DNA of 64,000 bases from Serratia sp. AKBS12 (lineage in GTDB: Bacteria > Pseudomonadota > Gammaproteobacteria > Enterobacterales > Enterobacteriaceae). Below the pieces are notes generated by a model. It made no database searches. It had not been told where the DNA came from and saw only the letters and a list, made by a program, of their open reading frames with translations. Position 1 is the first letter of the stretch. Each line of letters opens with the position of its first letter. Below, in pieces: positions 55,675 through 64,000 of the stretch. Location: assembly GCF_024793895.1 (NCBI RefSeq), contig NZ_JANUSB010000006.1, forward strand, positions 62,001-126,000, written 5' to 3'. The translations under genes and the position numbers were made by a program.

Positions 55675-57498
55675 TTACGCGTCTTTCGGACCGCGGCTTG
55701 CACGCTTGCGATCGTTTTCCGTCAGATGACGCTTACGGATACGGATCGAAGTTGGCGTCACTTCTACCAGCTCGTCATCATCGATGAATTCCAGCGCTTG
55801 CTCCAGAGTCATCTTGATGGCCGGAACCAGGGTAGTCGCTTCGTCAGTACCGGAAGCACGCATGTTGGTCAGCTTCTTACCGGTAAGGCAGTTCACGGTC
55901 AGGTCGTTGGAACGAGAGTGAATACCGATGATCTGGCCTTCATACACTTCCGCACCGTGGCCCAGGAACAGCTTGCCGCGATCCTGCAGACCGTACAGGG
56001 CGAACGCTACCGCCTTGCCCTGACCGTTGGAGATCAGCACGCCGTTCTGACGCTGGCCCACTTCGCCCGGACGCACGTCGTCGTAGTGGCTGAAGGTGGA
56101 GTACAGCAAACCGGTACCCGAGGTCATGGTCATGAACTCGTTACGGAAACCGATCAAGCCACGGCTTGGGATCACGTAGTCGAGACGCACGCGGCCTTTA
56201 CCGTCTGGATCCATATTTTTCAGGTCAGCTTTACGCTCACCCATGGCTTGCATCACGGAACCCTGGTGTTGTTCTTCGATATCCAGGGTAACGTTTTCGA
56301 ATGGCTCTTGTTTACGACCATCGATTTCACGGAAGATAACTTTCGGACGGGATACCGCCAGTTCGAAACCTTCACGACGCATGTTTTCGATCAGTACCGA
56401 CAGGTGAAGCTCACCACGGCCAGATACGCGGAATGCGTCAGCATCTTCGGTTTCTTCAACGCGCAGGGCCACGTTGTGCACCAGTTCCTTGTTCAGACGC
56501 TCAAGGATTTGACGCGAAGTCACGAACTTACCTTCTTTACCACAGAATGGTGAGGTGTTGACGTTGAAGAACATGGTAACGGTCGGCTCATCGACAGACA
56601 GCGCCGGCAGTGCTTCCACCGCAGAGGTGTCACAGATGGTGTCGGAAATGTTCAGTTCGCCCAGACCGGTGATAGCGATGATGTCACCCGCTTCAGCCAG
56701 GGTCGACTCGATACGCTCCAGACCCATGTGGCCCAGCACCTTGCCCACTTTACCGTTGCGAGTTTTACCTTCGCTGTCGATGATGGTGACCTGCTGGTTT
56801 GGCTTCACTTTACCACGCTTGATACGGCCGATGCCGATCACGCCCAGGTAGTTGTTATAGTCCAACTGGGAGATTTGCATCTGGAACGGTGCTTCCAGCT
56901 CAACCTGCGGTGCAGACACGTGGTCGACGATGGCCTGATACAGCGGGGTCATGTCTTCCGCCATGTCGTTGTGGTCAGTACCCGCGATCCCCATCAATGC
57001 AGAAGCATAGATGATCGGGAAGTCGAGCTGCTCGTCGGTGGCGTCGAGGTTAACGAACAGGTCGAAGACCTGATCGACAACCCAATCAGGACGCGCGCCA
57101 GGGCGGTCAACCTTGTTGATGACCACGATCGGCTTCAGACCGTTGGCAAATGCCTTTTTGGTCACGAAGCGGGTTTGCGGCATTGGGCCATCCATTGCAT
57201 CCACAACCAGCAGCACCGAGTCAACCATTGACATCACACGCTCAACCTCGCCGCCGAAGTCGGCATGTCCTGGGGTATCCACGATGTTGATGCGGTAGTC
57301 TTTCCAATTAATGGCGGTGTTTTTTGCGAGGATGGTAATCCCACGCTCTTTCTCCAAATCGTTGGAGTCCATTACGCGTTCGGTGGCTTCTACACGCTCT
57401 CCGAAAGTACCGGATTGTTGCAGCAGTTTGTCAACCAGGGTGGTCTTACCATGGTCAACGTGGGCAATAATGGCGATGTTACGCAAATTTTCGATCAC
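55675..57498 (-). CDS. typA: Ribosome-associated GTPase TypA/BipA
   Basis: 607 residues, full length. G motifs: [13 protein letters not shown] (G1), ERGITI (G2), [13 protein letters not shown] (G3), INKVDRPGA (G4), YASALMG (G5). Domain II and the C-terminal ribosome-binding domain ([20 protein letters not shown] at the end) follow. It aids 50S assembly at low temperature and under stress. It is divergent from glnA, with 371 bp of regulatory DNA between, as in E. coli. Confidence 0.98.
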   Translation of the reverse strand: MIENLRNIAIIAHVDHGKTTLVDKLLQQSGTFGERVEATERVMDSNDLEKERGITILAKNTAINWKDYRINIVDTPGHADFGGEVERVMSMVDSVLLVVDAMDGPMPQTRFVTKKAFANGLKPIVVINKVDRPGARPDWVVDQVFDLFVNLDATDEQLDFPIIYASALMGIAGTDHNDMAEDMTPLYQAIVDHVSAPQVELEAPFQMQISQLDYNNYLGVIGIGRIKRGKVKPNQQVTIIDSEGKTRNGKVGKVLGHMGLERIESTLAEAGDIIAITGLGELNISDTICDTSAVEALPALSVDEPTVTMFFNVNTSPFCGKEGKFVTSRQILERLNKELVHNVALRVEETEDADAFRVSGRGELHLSVLIENMRREGFELAVSRPKVIFREIDGRKQEPFENVTLDIEEQHQGSVMQAMGERKADLKNMDPDGKGRVRLDYVIPSRGLIGFRNEFMTMTSGTGLLYSTFSHYDDVRPGEVGQRQNGVLISNGQGKAVAFALYGLQDRGKLFLGHGAEVYEGQIIGIHSRSNDLTVNCLTGKKLTNMRASGTDEATTLVPAIKMTLEQALEFIDDDELVEVTPTSIRIRKRHLTENDRKRASRGPKDA

Positions 57499-57604
57499 AG
57501 CTTTGCCTCAGGCATTAGAAATAGCGCGCTATTGTACACGTATTAAGCGAGGTACTAAACAAGATCACAACCATCTCTTATAAACAACTGTGTCCAGGTC
57601 AGTT

Positions 57605-57620
57605 TGTGATCCCTTTCACG
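57605..57620 (+). promoter_or_regulatory. CRP-like site upstream of glnA
   Basis: TGTGA-TCCCTT-TCACG matches TGTGA-N6-TCACA with one mismatch. E. coli glnA has a CRP-dependent upstream promoter (glnAp1), so a similar role is plausible. Confidence 0.55.
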
Positions 57621-57648
57621 GTGCAAAAAGCACCAGCAGGTGCACTTT

Positions 57649-57665
57649 TGCACCAATATGGTGCC
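57649..57665 (+). promoter_or_regulatory. NtrC-binding site, glnA enhancer, distal
   Basis: TGCACCA-ATA-TGGTGCC fits the NtrC consensus TGCACYA-N3-TGGTGCA with one mismatch. Its centre is about 141 bp before the predicted sigma-54 start. Confidence 0.85.
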
Positions 57666-57680
57666 TCATCACACCACTTT

Positions 57681-57697
57681 TGCACCACCATGGTGCA
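57681..57697 (+). promoter_or_regulatory. NtrC-binding site, glnA enhancer, proximal
   Basis: TGCACCA-CCA-TGGTGCA is a perfect inverted repeat. Its centre is 32 bp (three helical turns) from the distal site, the same spacing as in the E. coli glnA enhancer. Confidence 0.9.
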
Positions 57698-57771
57698 ATG
57701 GGTCACTAATGGTGCATACTCGGGTTGGGTAAAAGCCGCACAGAATGGTGATTAGCCCGCTTTTATAAAGT

Positions 57772-57787
57772 TGGCACAGTTTTCGCT
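57772..57787 (+). promoter_or_regulatory. Sigma-54 promoter of glnA (glnAp2)
   Basis: TGGCAC-AGTTT-TCGCT has the -24 GG and -12 GC at the required spacing of 10 bases. Transcription would start near 57798, about 70 bp before the glnA start codon. Confidence 0.88.
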
Positions 57788-57869
57788 TTAGTCTATACAG
57801 GGCGAAAAAAAGCCAGAACCACAGATTCGTTCCACGACGACGACAATGATAAATCCGGGAGAGTTAAGT

Positions 57870-59279
57870 ATGTCCGCTGAACACGTTTTGACGATGCTGA
57901 ATGAGCATGAAGTGAAATTCGTAGACCTGCGTTTCACTGACACCAAGGGTAAAGAACAGCACGTCACCATTCCTGCACATCAGGTAAATGCCGACTTCTT
58001 CGAAGAAGGCAAAATGTTTGACGGCTCCTCGATCGGCGGCTGGAAGGGCATTAACGAATCTGACATGGTACTGATGCCAGACGCCAGCACCGCAGTGCTG
58101 GATCCATTCTACGAAGAATCCACGCTGATTATTCGCTGCGACATTCTTGAGCCAGGCACCATGCAGGGCTACGATCGCGACCCGCGTTCCATTTCCAAGC
58201 GTGCAGAAGATTTCCTGCGCTCTTCCGGCATCGCCGACACCGTGCTGTTCGGGCCAGAGCCTGAGTTCTTCCTGTTTGACGATATCCGCTTCGGCAGCAG
58301 CATCCGCGGCTCCCACGTCGCCATCGACGACATTGAAGGCGCGTGGAATTCCGGCACCAAATACGAAGGCGGCAACAAAGGCCACCGTCCAGCGGTAAAA
58401 GGCGGTTATTTCCCGGTTCCACCGGTGGATTCATCACAGGATCTGCGTTCAACCATGTGTCTGACCATGGAAGAAATGGGTCTGGTGGTTGAAGCGCACC
58501 ACCATGAAGTGGCAACCGCCGGTCAGAACGAAGTGGCAACCCGCTTCAACACCATGACCAAGAAAGCCGACGAAATCCAGATTTACAAATACGTGGTGCA
58601 CAACGTGGCTCACGCATTTGGCAAAACCGCGACCTTTATGCCAAAACCTATGTTCGGCGACAACGGTTCCGGCATGCACTGCCACATGTCTCTGTCCAAG
58701 AACGGCACCAACCTGTTCGCTGGCGACAAATACGGCGGCCTGTCCGAAACTGCCCTGTTCTACATTGGCGGCATCATCAAGCACGCGAAAGCCATAAACG
58801 CCCTGGCCAACCCGACCACCAACTCTTACAAGCGTCTGGTCCCAGGCTACGAAGCACCGGTAATGCTGGCATATTCTGCCCGTAACCGCTCTGCATCCAT
58901 CCGTATTCCAGTGGTTGCCAGCCCGAAAGCGCGCCGTATCGAAGCTCGCTTCCCAGACCCGGCTGCCAACCCGTACCTGTGCTTCGCTGCTCTGCTGATG
59001 GCCGGCCTGGACGGTATCATCAACAAGATCCACCCTGGCGATGCCATGGATAAAAACCTGTACGACCTGCCGCCGGAAGAAGAAGCAGAGATTCCAAAAG
59101 TGGCCGGTTCACTGGACGAAGCGCTGGCTGCACTGAGCGAAGACCGCGAGTTCCTGACCCGTGGCGGCGTGTTCACTGACGATGCGATTGATGCCTACAT
59201 CGATTTGCGTAAAGAAGAAATGGACCGTGTGCGCATGACGCCACACCCGGTTGAGTTCGAGCTGTACTACAGCGTTTAA
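57870..59279 (+). CDS. glnA: Glutamine synthetase type I
   Basis: 469 residues from ATG 57870 (ribosome site GGGAGAG); the extension from 57846 is not conserved. [17 protein letters not shown] at the N-terminus, FFPEP-like [29 protein letters not shown] and the adenylylation loop [14 protein letters not shown] with its Tyr. It makes glutamine from glutamate, ammonia and ATP as a dodecamer. It is controlled by NtrC and sigma-54 at the visible upstream sites and by adenylylation. glnL follows after a terminator. Confidence 0.99.
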   Translation: MSAEHVLTMLNEHEVKFVDLRFTDTKGKEQHVTIPAHQVNADFFEEGKMFDGSSIGGWKGINESDMVLMPDASTAVLDPFYEESTLIIRCDILEPGTMQGYDRDPRSISKRAEDFLRSSGIADTVLFGPEPEFFLFDDIRFGSSIRGSHVAIDDIEGAWNSGTKYEGGNKGHRPAVKGGYFPVPPVDSSQDLRSTMCLTMEEMGLVVEAHHHEVATAGQNEVATRFNTMTKKADEIQIYKYVVHNVAHAFGKTATFMPKPMFGDNGSGMHCHMSLSKNGTNLFAGDKYGGLSETALFYIGGIIKHAKAINALANPTTNSYKRLVPGYEAPVMLAYSARNRSASIRIPVVASPKARRIEARFPDPAANPYLCFAALLMAGLDGIINKIHPGDAMDKNLYDLPPEEEAEIPKVAGSLDEALAALSEDREFLTRGGVFTDDAIDAYIDLRKEEMDRVRMTPHPVEFELYYSV

Positions 59280-59350
59280 GCATCACCTGCGTCACCACGC
59301 GTGGCGCAACCAGTTTTAGTTGTCGTTTTTTTGTTGCCGTGGAAACTTTC

Positions 59351-59375
59351 AGCCCATCTTCGGATGGGCTTTTTT
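59351..59375 (+). terminator. Terminator between glnA and glnL
   Basis: AGCCCATC-TTCG-GATGGGCT stem-loop followed by five or more T, 70 bp after glnA. It limits read-through from the strong glnA promoter into glnLG. Confidence 0.88.
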
Positions 59376-59437
59376 CACCACGCTATTATCGGTAACGCTA
59401 CGCCATTCCGTGCTTATCAAGGATGGAGTAGGATAGA

Positions 59438-59454
59438 TGCACCAAAAAAGTGCA
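59438..59454 (+). promoter_or_regulatory. NtrC-like site in the glnL promoter region
   Basis: TGCACCA-AAA-AAGTGCA resembles the NtrC consensus with two mismatches in one half. In E. coli an NtrC site at this position represses glnLp; this one lies 133 bp before the glnL start. Confidence 0.65.
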
Positions 59455-59586
59455 GAGCGTCTGCTATACCCACAAGATCTCAAGGTGCAGCGAGACGGCA
59501 ACCGTGCCGATACGGCGGGGTCTGCCAGATGACCGGGTAAGCAAGGACAGCCATTGCCGCTGTACCTTGAAAGATGAAGGGCATAT

Positions 59587-60642
59587 ATGGCAACTGACAA
59601 ATTGCCCGACGCAGGGCAAATCCTCAATTCACTGATCAACAGCATTCTGCTGTTGGATGACACACTGGCGGTGCACTACGCCAACCCGGCGGCTCAACAA
59701 CTGCTGGCGCAAAGCTCCCGTAAACTTTTCGGCACGCCGCTGCCCGATTTGCTCGGCTATTTTTCGCTGAACGTCGATCTGATGCGAGAAAGCCTCGAGG
59801 CCGGCCAGGGCTTTACCGACAACGAAGTGACGCTGGTGGTCGACGGGCGGGCGCATATCCTTTCCCTGACCGCTCAGGCGCTGCCTGAAGGCTATATTCT
59901 GCTGGAGCTGGCGCCGATGGATAATCAGCGCCGCCTCAGCCAGGAACAGTTGCAGCACGCCCAGCAAATCGCAGCGCGCGATCTGGTGCGCGGCCTGGCG
60001 CATGAAATCAAGAACCCGCTCGGCGGTCTACGCGGCGCGGCACAGCTACTGGCCAAGGCGCTGCCCGATCCGTCGCTGACTGAATACACCAAAGTGATCA
60101 TCGAACAGGCCGATCGCCTGCGCAATCTGGTGGATCGCCTGTTGGGGCCGCAACGGCCAGGCCAACACATTACGCAAAGCATCCACCAGGTGGCAGAACG
60201 GGTTTGTCAGCTGGTATCGCTGGAAATGCCGGAAAACGTCACGCTGGTACGCGATTACGATCCCAGTCTGCCGGAACTGGCGCACGATCCGGATCAAATC
60301 GAGCAGGTACTACTGAACATCACCCGCAATGCGCTACAGGCATTGGGAGAAGCCGGCGGCACCATTACGCTGCGCACCCGTACAGCATTCCAGATCACGC
60401 TACACGGTACCCGCTATCGGCTGGCGGCGCGCATCGATATTGAAGACGACGGCCCCGGCGTGCCGGCACAGCTTCAAGACACGTTATTCTACCCGATGGT
60501 CAGTGGTCGCGAAGGTGGCACCGGCCTGGGATTATCCATTGCCCGCAATCTGATCGATCAGCATTGCGGTAAAATTGAATTCAACAGTTGGCCGGGACAC
60601 ACCGAATTTTCGGTTTACCTGCCCATTCGCAAGTCGAGGTAG
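59587..60642 (+). CDS. glnL: Nitrogen sensor histidine kinase/phosphatase NtrB
   Basis: 351 residues. N-terminal PAS domain ([20 protein letters not shown]), then DHp domain [20 protein letters not shown] with His139, and a HATPase domain ([37 protein letters not shown]). It phosphorylates or dephosphorylates NtrC according to PII status. The 307 bp upstream contain the glnA terminator and an NtrC-like site. glnG follows after 2 bp. Confidence 0.98.
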   Translation: MATDKLPDAGQILNSLINSILLLDDTLAVHYANPAAQQLLAQSSRKLFGTPLPDLLGYFSLNVDLMRESLEAGQGFTDNEVTLVVDGRAHILSLTAQALPEGYILLELAPMDNQRRLSQEQLQHAQQIAARDLVRGLAHEIKNPLGGLRGAAQLLAKALPDPSLTEYTKVIIEQADRLRNLVDRLLGPQRPGQHITQSIHQVAERVCQLVSLEMPENVTLVRDYDPSLPELAHDPDQIEQVLLNITRNALQALGEAGGTITLRTRTAFQITLHGTRYRLAARIDIEDDGPGVPAQLQDTLFYPMVSGREGGTGLGLSIARNLIDQHCGKIEFNSWPGHTEFSVYLPIRKSR

Positions 60643-60644
60643 CT

Positions 60645-62057
60645 ATGCAACGAGGGATAGTGTGGATCGTCGATGATGATAGCTCCATCCGCTGGGTGCT
60701 TGAACGTGCACTCACCGGTGCGGGCATGAGCTGCGCCACCTTCGACAGCGGTAACGACGTGCTGGAAGCGTTGTCGACGCAAACGCCAGACGTGTTGCTG
60801 TCCGATATTCGCATGCCGGGTATGGATGGTTTGGCGCTGCTCAAGCAAATTAAACAGCGCCATCCGATGCTTCCGGTCATCATCATGACCGCCCATTCGG
60901 ATCTCGACGCGGCGGTCAGCGCCTATCAACAGGGGGCGTTCGACTATTTGCCGAAGCCTTTCGACATTGATGAAGCGGTGGCGCTGGTGGAACGCGCCAT
61001 CAGCCATTATCAGGAACAGCAGCAACCGGCGCGCAGCCAACCGGCCAGTGGCCCAACTGCCGACATCATTGGCGAAGCGCCGGCGATGCAGGACGTGTTT
61101 CGCATCATCGGTCGCCTGTCGCGTTCGTCGATAAGCGTGCTGATCAACGGCGAATCCGGCACCGGCAAGGAGCTGGTGGCGCATGCCTTGCACCGGCACA
61201 GCCCACGCGTCAAGTCGCCGTTTATCGCGTTGAACATGGCGGCAATCCCAAAAGACCTGATCGAGTCCGAGCTGTTTGGCCACGAGAAAGGCGCTTTTAC
61301 CGGCGCCAACCAGATCCGCCAGGGCCGTTTTGAACAGGCCGACGGTGGCACCCTGTTCCTGGATGAAATTGGCGATATGCCACTGGATGTTCAGACTCGC
61401 TTACTGCGCGTACTGGCGGATGGCCAATTCTATCGGGTCGGCGGCTATGCGCCGGTGAAGGTCGACGTGCGGATTATCGCCGCCACGCACCAGAACCTGG
61501 AACTGCGCGTGCAGGAAGGCAAATTCCGCGAGGATCTGTTCCACCGTCTGAACGTCATCCGCGTCCATCTGCCGCCTCTGCGCGAGCGTCGTGAGGATAT
61601 CCCACGCCTGGCGCGTTATTTCCTGCAGGTGGCGGCCAAAGAGCTGGGGGTGGAAGCAAAGAATCTGCATCCGGAAACCGAAATCGCCCTGACGCGCCTG
61701 CCCTGGCCGGGCAACGTACGCCAGTTGGAAAACACCTGTCGCTGGCTGACGGTGATGGCTGCCGGCCAGGAAGTGTTAATTCAGGATTTGCCCAGCGAAC
61801 TGTTCGAAACCGCCGCGCCAGAAACCGGAGGGCACAGTTTGCCGGACAGTTGGGCCACGCTGCTGGCGCAATGGGCCGATCGCGCGCTGCGTTCCGGACA
61901 TCAAAACCTGCTGTCGGAAGCCCAGCCGGAAATGGAGCGCACCCTGCTCACCACCGCGCTGCGCCATACCCAGGGGCACAAGCAGGAAGCCGCCCGTCTG
62001 TTGGGATGGGGGCGCAATACGCTGACGCGCAAACTGAAAGAGCTGGGAATGGAATAA
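60645..62057 (+). CDS. glnG: Nitrogen regulation response regulator NtrC
   Basis: 470 residues from ATG 60645, 2 bp after glnL; the frame open from 60588 is not used. Receiver domain with IVDDDSSIRW and Asp54 (LLSDIRMPGMDG), AAA+ domain with GESGTGKELVAHAL, the sigma-54 contact loop GAFTGAN and GGTLFLDEIGDMPL, and a C-terminal Fis-type helix-turn-helix (GHKQEAARLLGWGRNTLTRKL). It activates sigma-54 promoters, including glnA upstream, under nitrogen limitation. Confidence 0.98.
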   Translation: MQRGIVWIVDDDSSIRWVLERALTGAGMSCATFDSGNDVLEALSTQTPDVLLSDIRMPGMDGLALLKQIKQRHPMLPVIIMTAHSDLDAAVSAYQQGAFDYLPKPFDIDEAVALVERAISHYQEQQQPARSQPASGPTADIIGEAPAMQDVFRIIGRLSRSSISVLINGESGTGKELVAHALHRHSPRVKSPFIALNMAAIPKDLIESELFGHEKGAFTGANQIRQGRFEQADGGTLFLDEIGDMPLDVQTRLLRVLADGQFYRVGGYAPVKVDVRIIAATHQNLELRVQEGKFREDLFHRLNVIRVHLPPLRERREDIPRLARYFLQVAAKELGVEAKNLHPETEIALTRLPWPGNVRQLENTCRWLTVMAAGQEVLIQDLPSELFETAAPETGGHSLPDSWATLLAQWADRALRSGHQNLLSEAQPEMERTLLTTALRHTQGHKQEAARLLGWGRNTLTRKLKELGME

Positions 62058-62086
62058 CTACCGCATTGCTGCGTTAAGACAACCTA

Positions 62087-62120
62087 ACAGCCGCCATTCA
62101 TGCCTGGCGGCTGTTTTTTA
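62087..62120. terminator. Terminator between convergent glnG and hemN
   Basis: ACAGCCGCCA with TGGCGGCTGT as arms around an 8-nt loop, followed by a T-run on the plus strand. It lies just after the glnG stop. Confidence 0.85.
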
Positions 62121-62122
62121 CG

Positions 62123-63496
62123 CTAGATCACCCGCGAAAATTGCTGGGCGCGCGCCTGTTTGCGCAGGTAGATATCAAAGCACATGCAAATGTTGCGAAT
62201 CAGCAGGCGGCCACGCGGCGTCACGCGAATCCCCTGCGCATCCCTCTCCACCAGCCCGTCACGCTCAAACGGTGCCAGCAGTTGCAGATCCTGCGAAAAG
62301 TAATCAGAAAAATCAATCGCATACTGTTGTTCAATTGGCTGATAAGCCAACTGGAAATTACAGATTAGCGTTTTGATCACATCGCGACGCAGGCAGTCAT
62401 CGTCGCTCATCGCCAAACCACGCCACAGTGCAGTACCCTGCCGTTCAACGCTGTCGTAATAGTTCTTCAACAGTTTCTGGTTTTGCGCATAGCTGTCGCC
62501 CAACATGCTGATGGCGGAAACGCCCAACCCCAGCAGATCGCTGTCACCCTGGGTGGTGTAGCCCTGGAAATTGCGGTGCAGCTTGCCTTCGCGCTGCGCC
62601 ACCGCCAGTTCATCATCAGGTCGGGCAAAGTGGTCCATGCCGATAAACTGATAACCGGATTGTGTTAACGAGGCGATGGTCTGCTGCAGGATATCCAGCT
62701 TTTGCTGCGCATCGGGCAAGTCGGCGTCCTTGATTTTACGCTGGGCGGCGAACAGCTCGGGCAGATGCGCATAGTTGAACACGCTGAGCCGGTCCGGGTT
62801 CAGTTCCGCCACTCGCGCCAAGGTAAAAGCAAAGCTTTCCGGCGTTTGCCTGGGCAGACCATAAATAAGATCAATATTGGTGGAGTTGAAACCCAACGCC
62901 TTGGCGCGCGCTATCAAGGCGAAGATAAAGTCTTCATCCTGCTCGCGGTTAACCAGCCGCTGCACGTCCTTATTGAAGTCCTGCACGCCCATGCTCAGGC
63001 GATTGAAGCCCTCGTGGCGTAAATGATCGAGCACATCCAGCTCAATTTCGCGCGGATCGACCTCGATCGACATTTCCGCATCCGGCAGGAAATCAAAGTG
63101 CTGGCGCAGCATTGCCACCAGCCGGCTGATCTGCGCTTTGTCGAGATAGGTTGGCGTTCCGCCGCCCCAATGCATCTGGCTGACCTGACGCCCGGCAAAC
63201 AGCGGCGCCCGTGCGGCGATTTCACGCGCCAGTATCGCAAGATAGTCATCTGCCTTATGGGTCTGACGCGTCACCAGTTTGTTGCAACCGCAGAAATAAC
63301 AGAGCTTGTGGCAAAATGGAATATGCACGTACAGCGACAGCGGCCGCTCGGGATAGCGCGCCGCGGCGCGTAGGAACGCCGCGTCGTCATAGCTCTGGTT
63401 GAATTCCAGCGCAGTGGGGTATGAGGTGTAACGTGGCCCTGAATAATTGTACTTTTGGATCAGGGCCAAATCCCAGACAATCGCCTGTTCTGACAT
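62123..63496 (-). CDS. hemN: Oxygen-independent coproporphyrinogen III dehydrogenase
   Basis: 457 residues, radical SAM. The cluster motif is in VHIPFCHKLCYFCGCNKLV (CxxxCxxC), followed by HWGGGTPTYL, RLSMGVQDFN and GMDHFARPDDELA. It oxidatively decarboxylates coproporphyrinogen III to protoporphyrinogen IX without oxygen in haem synthesis. It is convergent with glnG and downstream of yihI on the minus strand. Confidence 0.98.
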   Translation of the reverse strand: MSEQAIVWDLALIQKYNYSGPRYTSYPTALEFNQSYDDAAFLRAAARYPERPLSLYVHIPFCHKLCYFCGCNKLVTRQTHKADDYLAILAREIAARAPLFAGRQVSQMHWGGGTPTYLDKAQISRLVAMLRQHFDFLPDAEMSIEVDPREIELDVLDHLRHEGFNRLSMGVQDFNKDVQRLVNREQDEDFIFALIARAKALGFNSTNIDLIYGLPRQTPESFAFTLARVAELNPDRLSVFNYAHLPELFAAQRKIKDADLPDAQQKLDILQQTIASLTQSGYQFIGMDHFARPDDELAVAQREGKLHRNFQGYTTQGDSDLLGLGVSAISMLGDSYAQNQKLLKNYYDSVERQGTALWRGLAMSDDDCLRRDVIKTLICNFQLAYQPIEQQYAIDFSDYFSQDLQLLAPFERDGLVERDAQGIRVTPRGRLLIRNICMCFDIYLRKQARAQQFSRVI

Positions 63497-63675
63497 TGCT
63501 TACTCCTTTTCCGTGCTCGTTTCTGCCGGGGCCGGGAAAGGGGCATTGCTCTACGCTGTCTGGCCACGGAAGCGCTGCGCAAGCGCGCTTTGCGCCGCGA
63601 CAGCCGCCATAGTTTACCGAATAACCACAGCAGATAACATGTTAACAGTAAGGTTATTGCCAGAATCGGCCACAT
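63460..63675 (-). CDS. Possible small membrane protein between yihI and hemN
   Basis: A 71-residue frame beginning 7 bp after the yihI stop. It has one N-terminal hydrophobic segment (ILAITLLLTCYLLWLFGKLW), then a strongly basic tail (RRKARLRSASVARQRRA). It overlaps the first 37 bases of hemN in another frame. No clear ribosome site precedes it, and no family is recognised. It may be a real small protein or chance. Confidence 0.3.
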   Translation of the reverse strand: MWPILAITLLLTCYLLWLFGKLWRLSRRKARLRSASVARQRRAMPLSRPRQKRARKRSKQCQNRRLSGIWP

Positions 63676-63681
63676 GGCGCG

Positions 63682-64000
63682 TTAAAATACGTCTTTTGGG
63701 TTACCACTCTTGAGCAACTTCAGGATATCTTCCTGCTTTTCTTCTTCTTCGTCGTCGTCATCACCCAGCTCAATGCCGAGTTGTTCCATCAGCGCATCGA
63801 TACGATCCAGCGTTTGGTCGACGTAAGCCTGATCTTCAGCACTCAGCGTCTCACCGTCATCAATACGGTCCAGCAATGCATCCAGACGTTCGTCGTTTTC
63901 CAGCTTCGCCAGTTCTTCTTCCGGCGTCAGGCGCGGCTTGCTGGCGGCTTTTGGCTTGGTCTGCGGCTTGGCCTTTGCCTTGCCTTCCACCAGCAATGGC
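63682..64000 (-). CDS. yihI: Der GTPase-activating protein YihI (N-terminus outside the window)
   Basis: The last 106 or so codons are visible and the frame is open to the right window edge. [41 protein letters not shown] and the acidic [17 protein letters not shown] match the C-terminal half of E. coli YihI, which stimulates GTP hydrolysis by the ribosome-assembly GTPase Der. The first Met seen (63996) is internal. Confidence 0.92.
   Translation of the reverse strand, partial: PLLVEGKAKAKPQTKPKAASKPRLTPEEELAKLENDERLDALLDRIDDGETLSAEDQAYVDQTLDRIDALMEQLGIELGDDDDEEEEKQEDILKLLKSGNPKDVF

Overview
The window is a chromosomal segment of an enterobacterium, most likely a Serratia of moderate GC (plymuthica, liquefaciens or proteamaculans type) or a close Yersiniaceae relative. 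The housekeeping proteins are near-identical to Escherichia coli orthologues. The lipopolysaccharide (LPS) core genes are of the Klebsiella/Serratia type (wabG, wabH, wabN, waaE), not the E. coli type. Species assignment is inference from memory of these families; no search was run.

Layout. (1) 1-13121: LPS core locus. It holds the end of waaC, a GT4 glycosyltransferase, waaL-like ligase, a GT2 transferase, a GT9 heptosyltransferase and wabN (both minus), waaQ-wabG-wabH, a second GT9 gene (minus), waaA-waaE-coaD. (2) 13122-36698: a conserved housekeeping block: mutM, rpmG, rpmB, radC, coaBC-dut, slmA, pyrE-rph, yicC, an SDR oxidoreductase, nupC, a DUF3574-type lipoprotein, yicG, ligB, gmk, rpoZ-spoT-trmH-recG, gltS, xanP and yicH. 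It covers DNA repair, nucleotide and CoA metabolism, the stringent response and purine uptake. (3) 36699-52395: an accessory island. In order it holds a ParE/RelE-type toxin with a ribbon-helix-helix antitoxin, a fragment of a tyrosine recombinase, a 120-bp displaced piece of cdiA, a SymE-like gene with no obvious start of its own, and a contact-dependent growth inhibition (CDI) operon reading leftward: cdiB (52048-50378), cdiA (50355-38410, 3981 aa) and a candidate membrane immunity gene (38410-38186). (4) 52396-64000: a second conserved block, yiiD, dtd, yihY, yihX, typA, glnA-glnL-glnG, hemN and yihI. In E. coli blocks 2 and 4 lie apart on the chromosome, so the CDI island sits at a synteny breakpoint.

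Regulation visible in the DNA: two NtrC sites 32 bp apart, a sigma-54 promoter and a CRP-like site upstream of glnA; an NtrC-like site upstream of glnL; a PurR-like operator upstream of xanP; an rph-pyrE attenuator; a sigma-70 promoter and a long structured leader upstream of rpmB-rpmG.

The most interesting part is the CDI island. The toxin end of CdiA (about 290 residues from the VENN motif) is rich in glycine/alanine hydrophobic segments and its candidate immunity protein is a two-helix membrane protein. That suggests a membrane-acting toxin-immunity pair I cannot match to a named type. The displaced cdiA piece (118 of 120 bases identical to cdiA) beside an integrase remnant and the SymE-like gene looks like a scar of module exchange.
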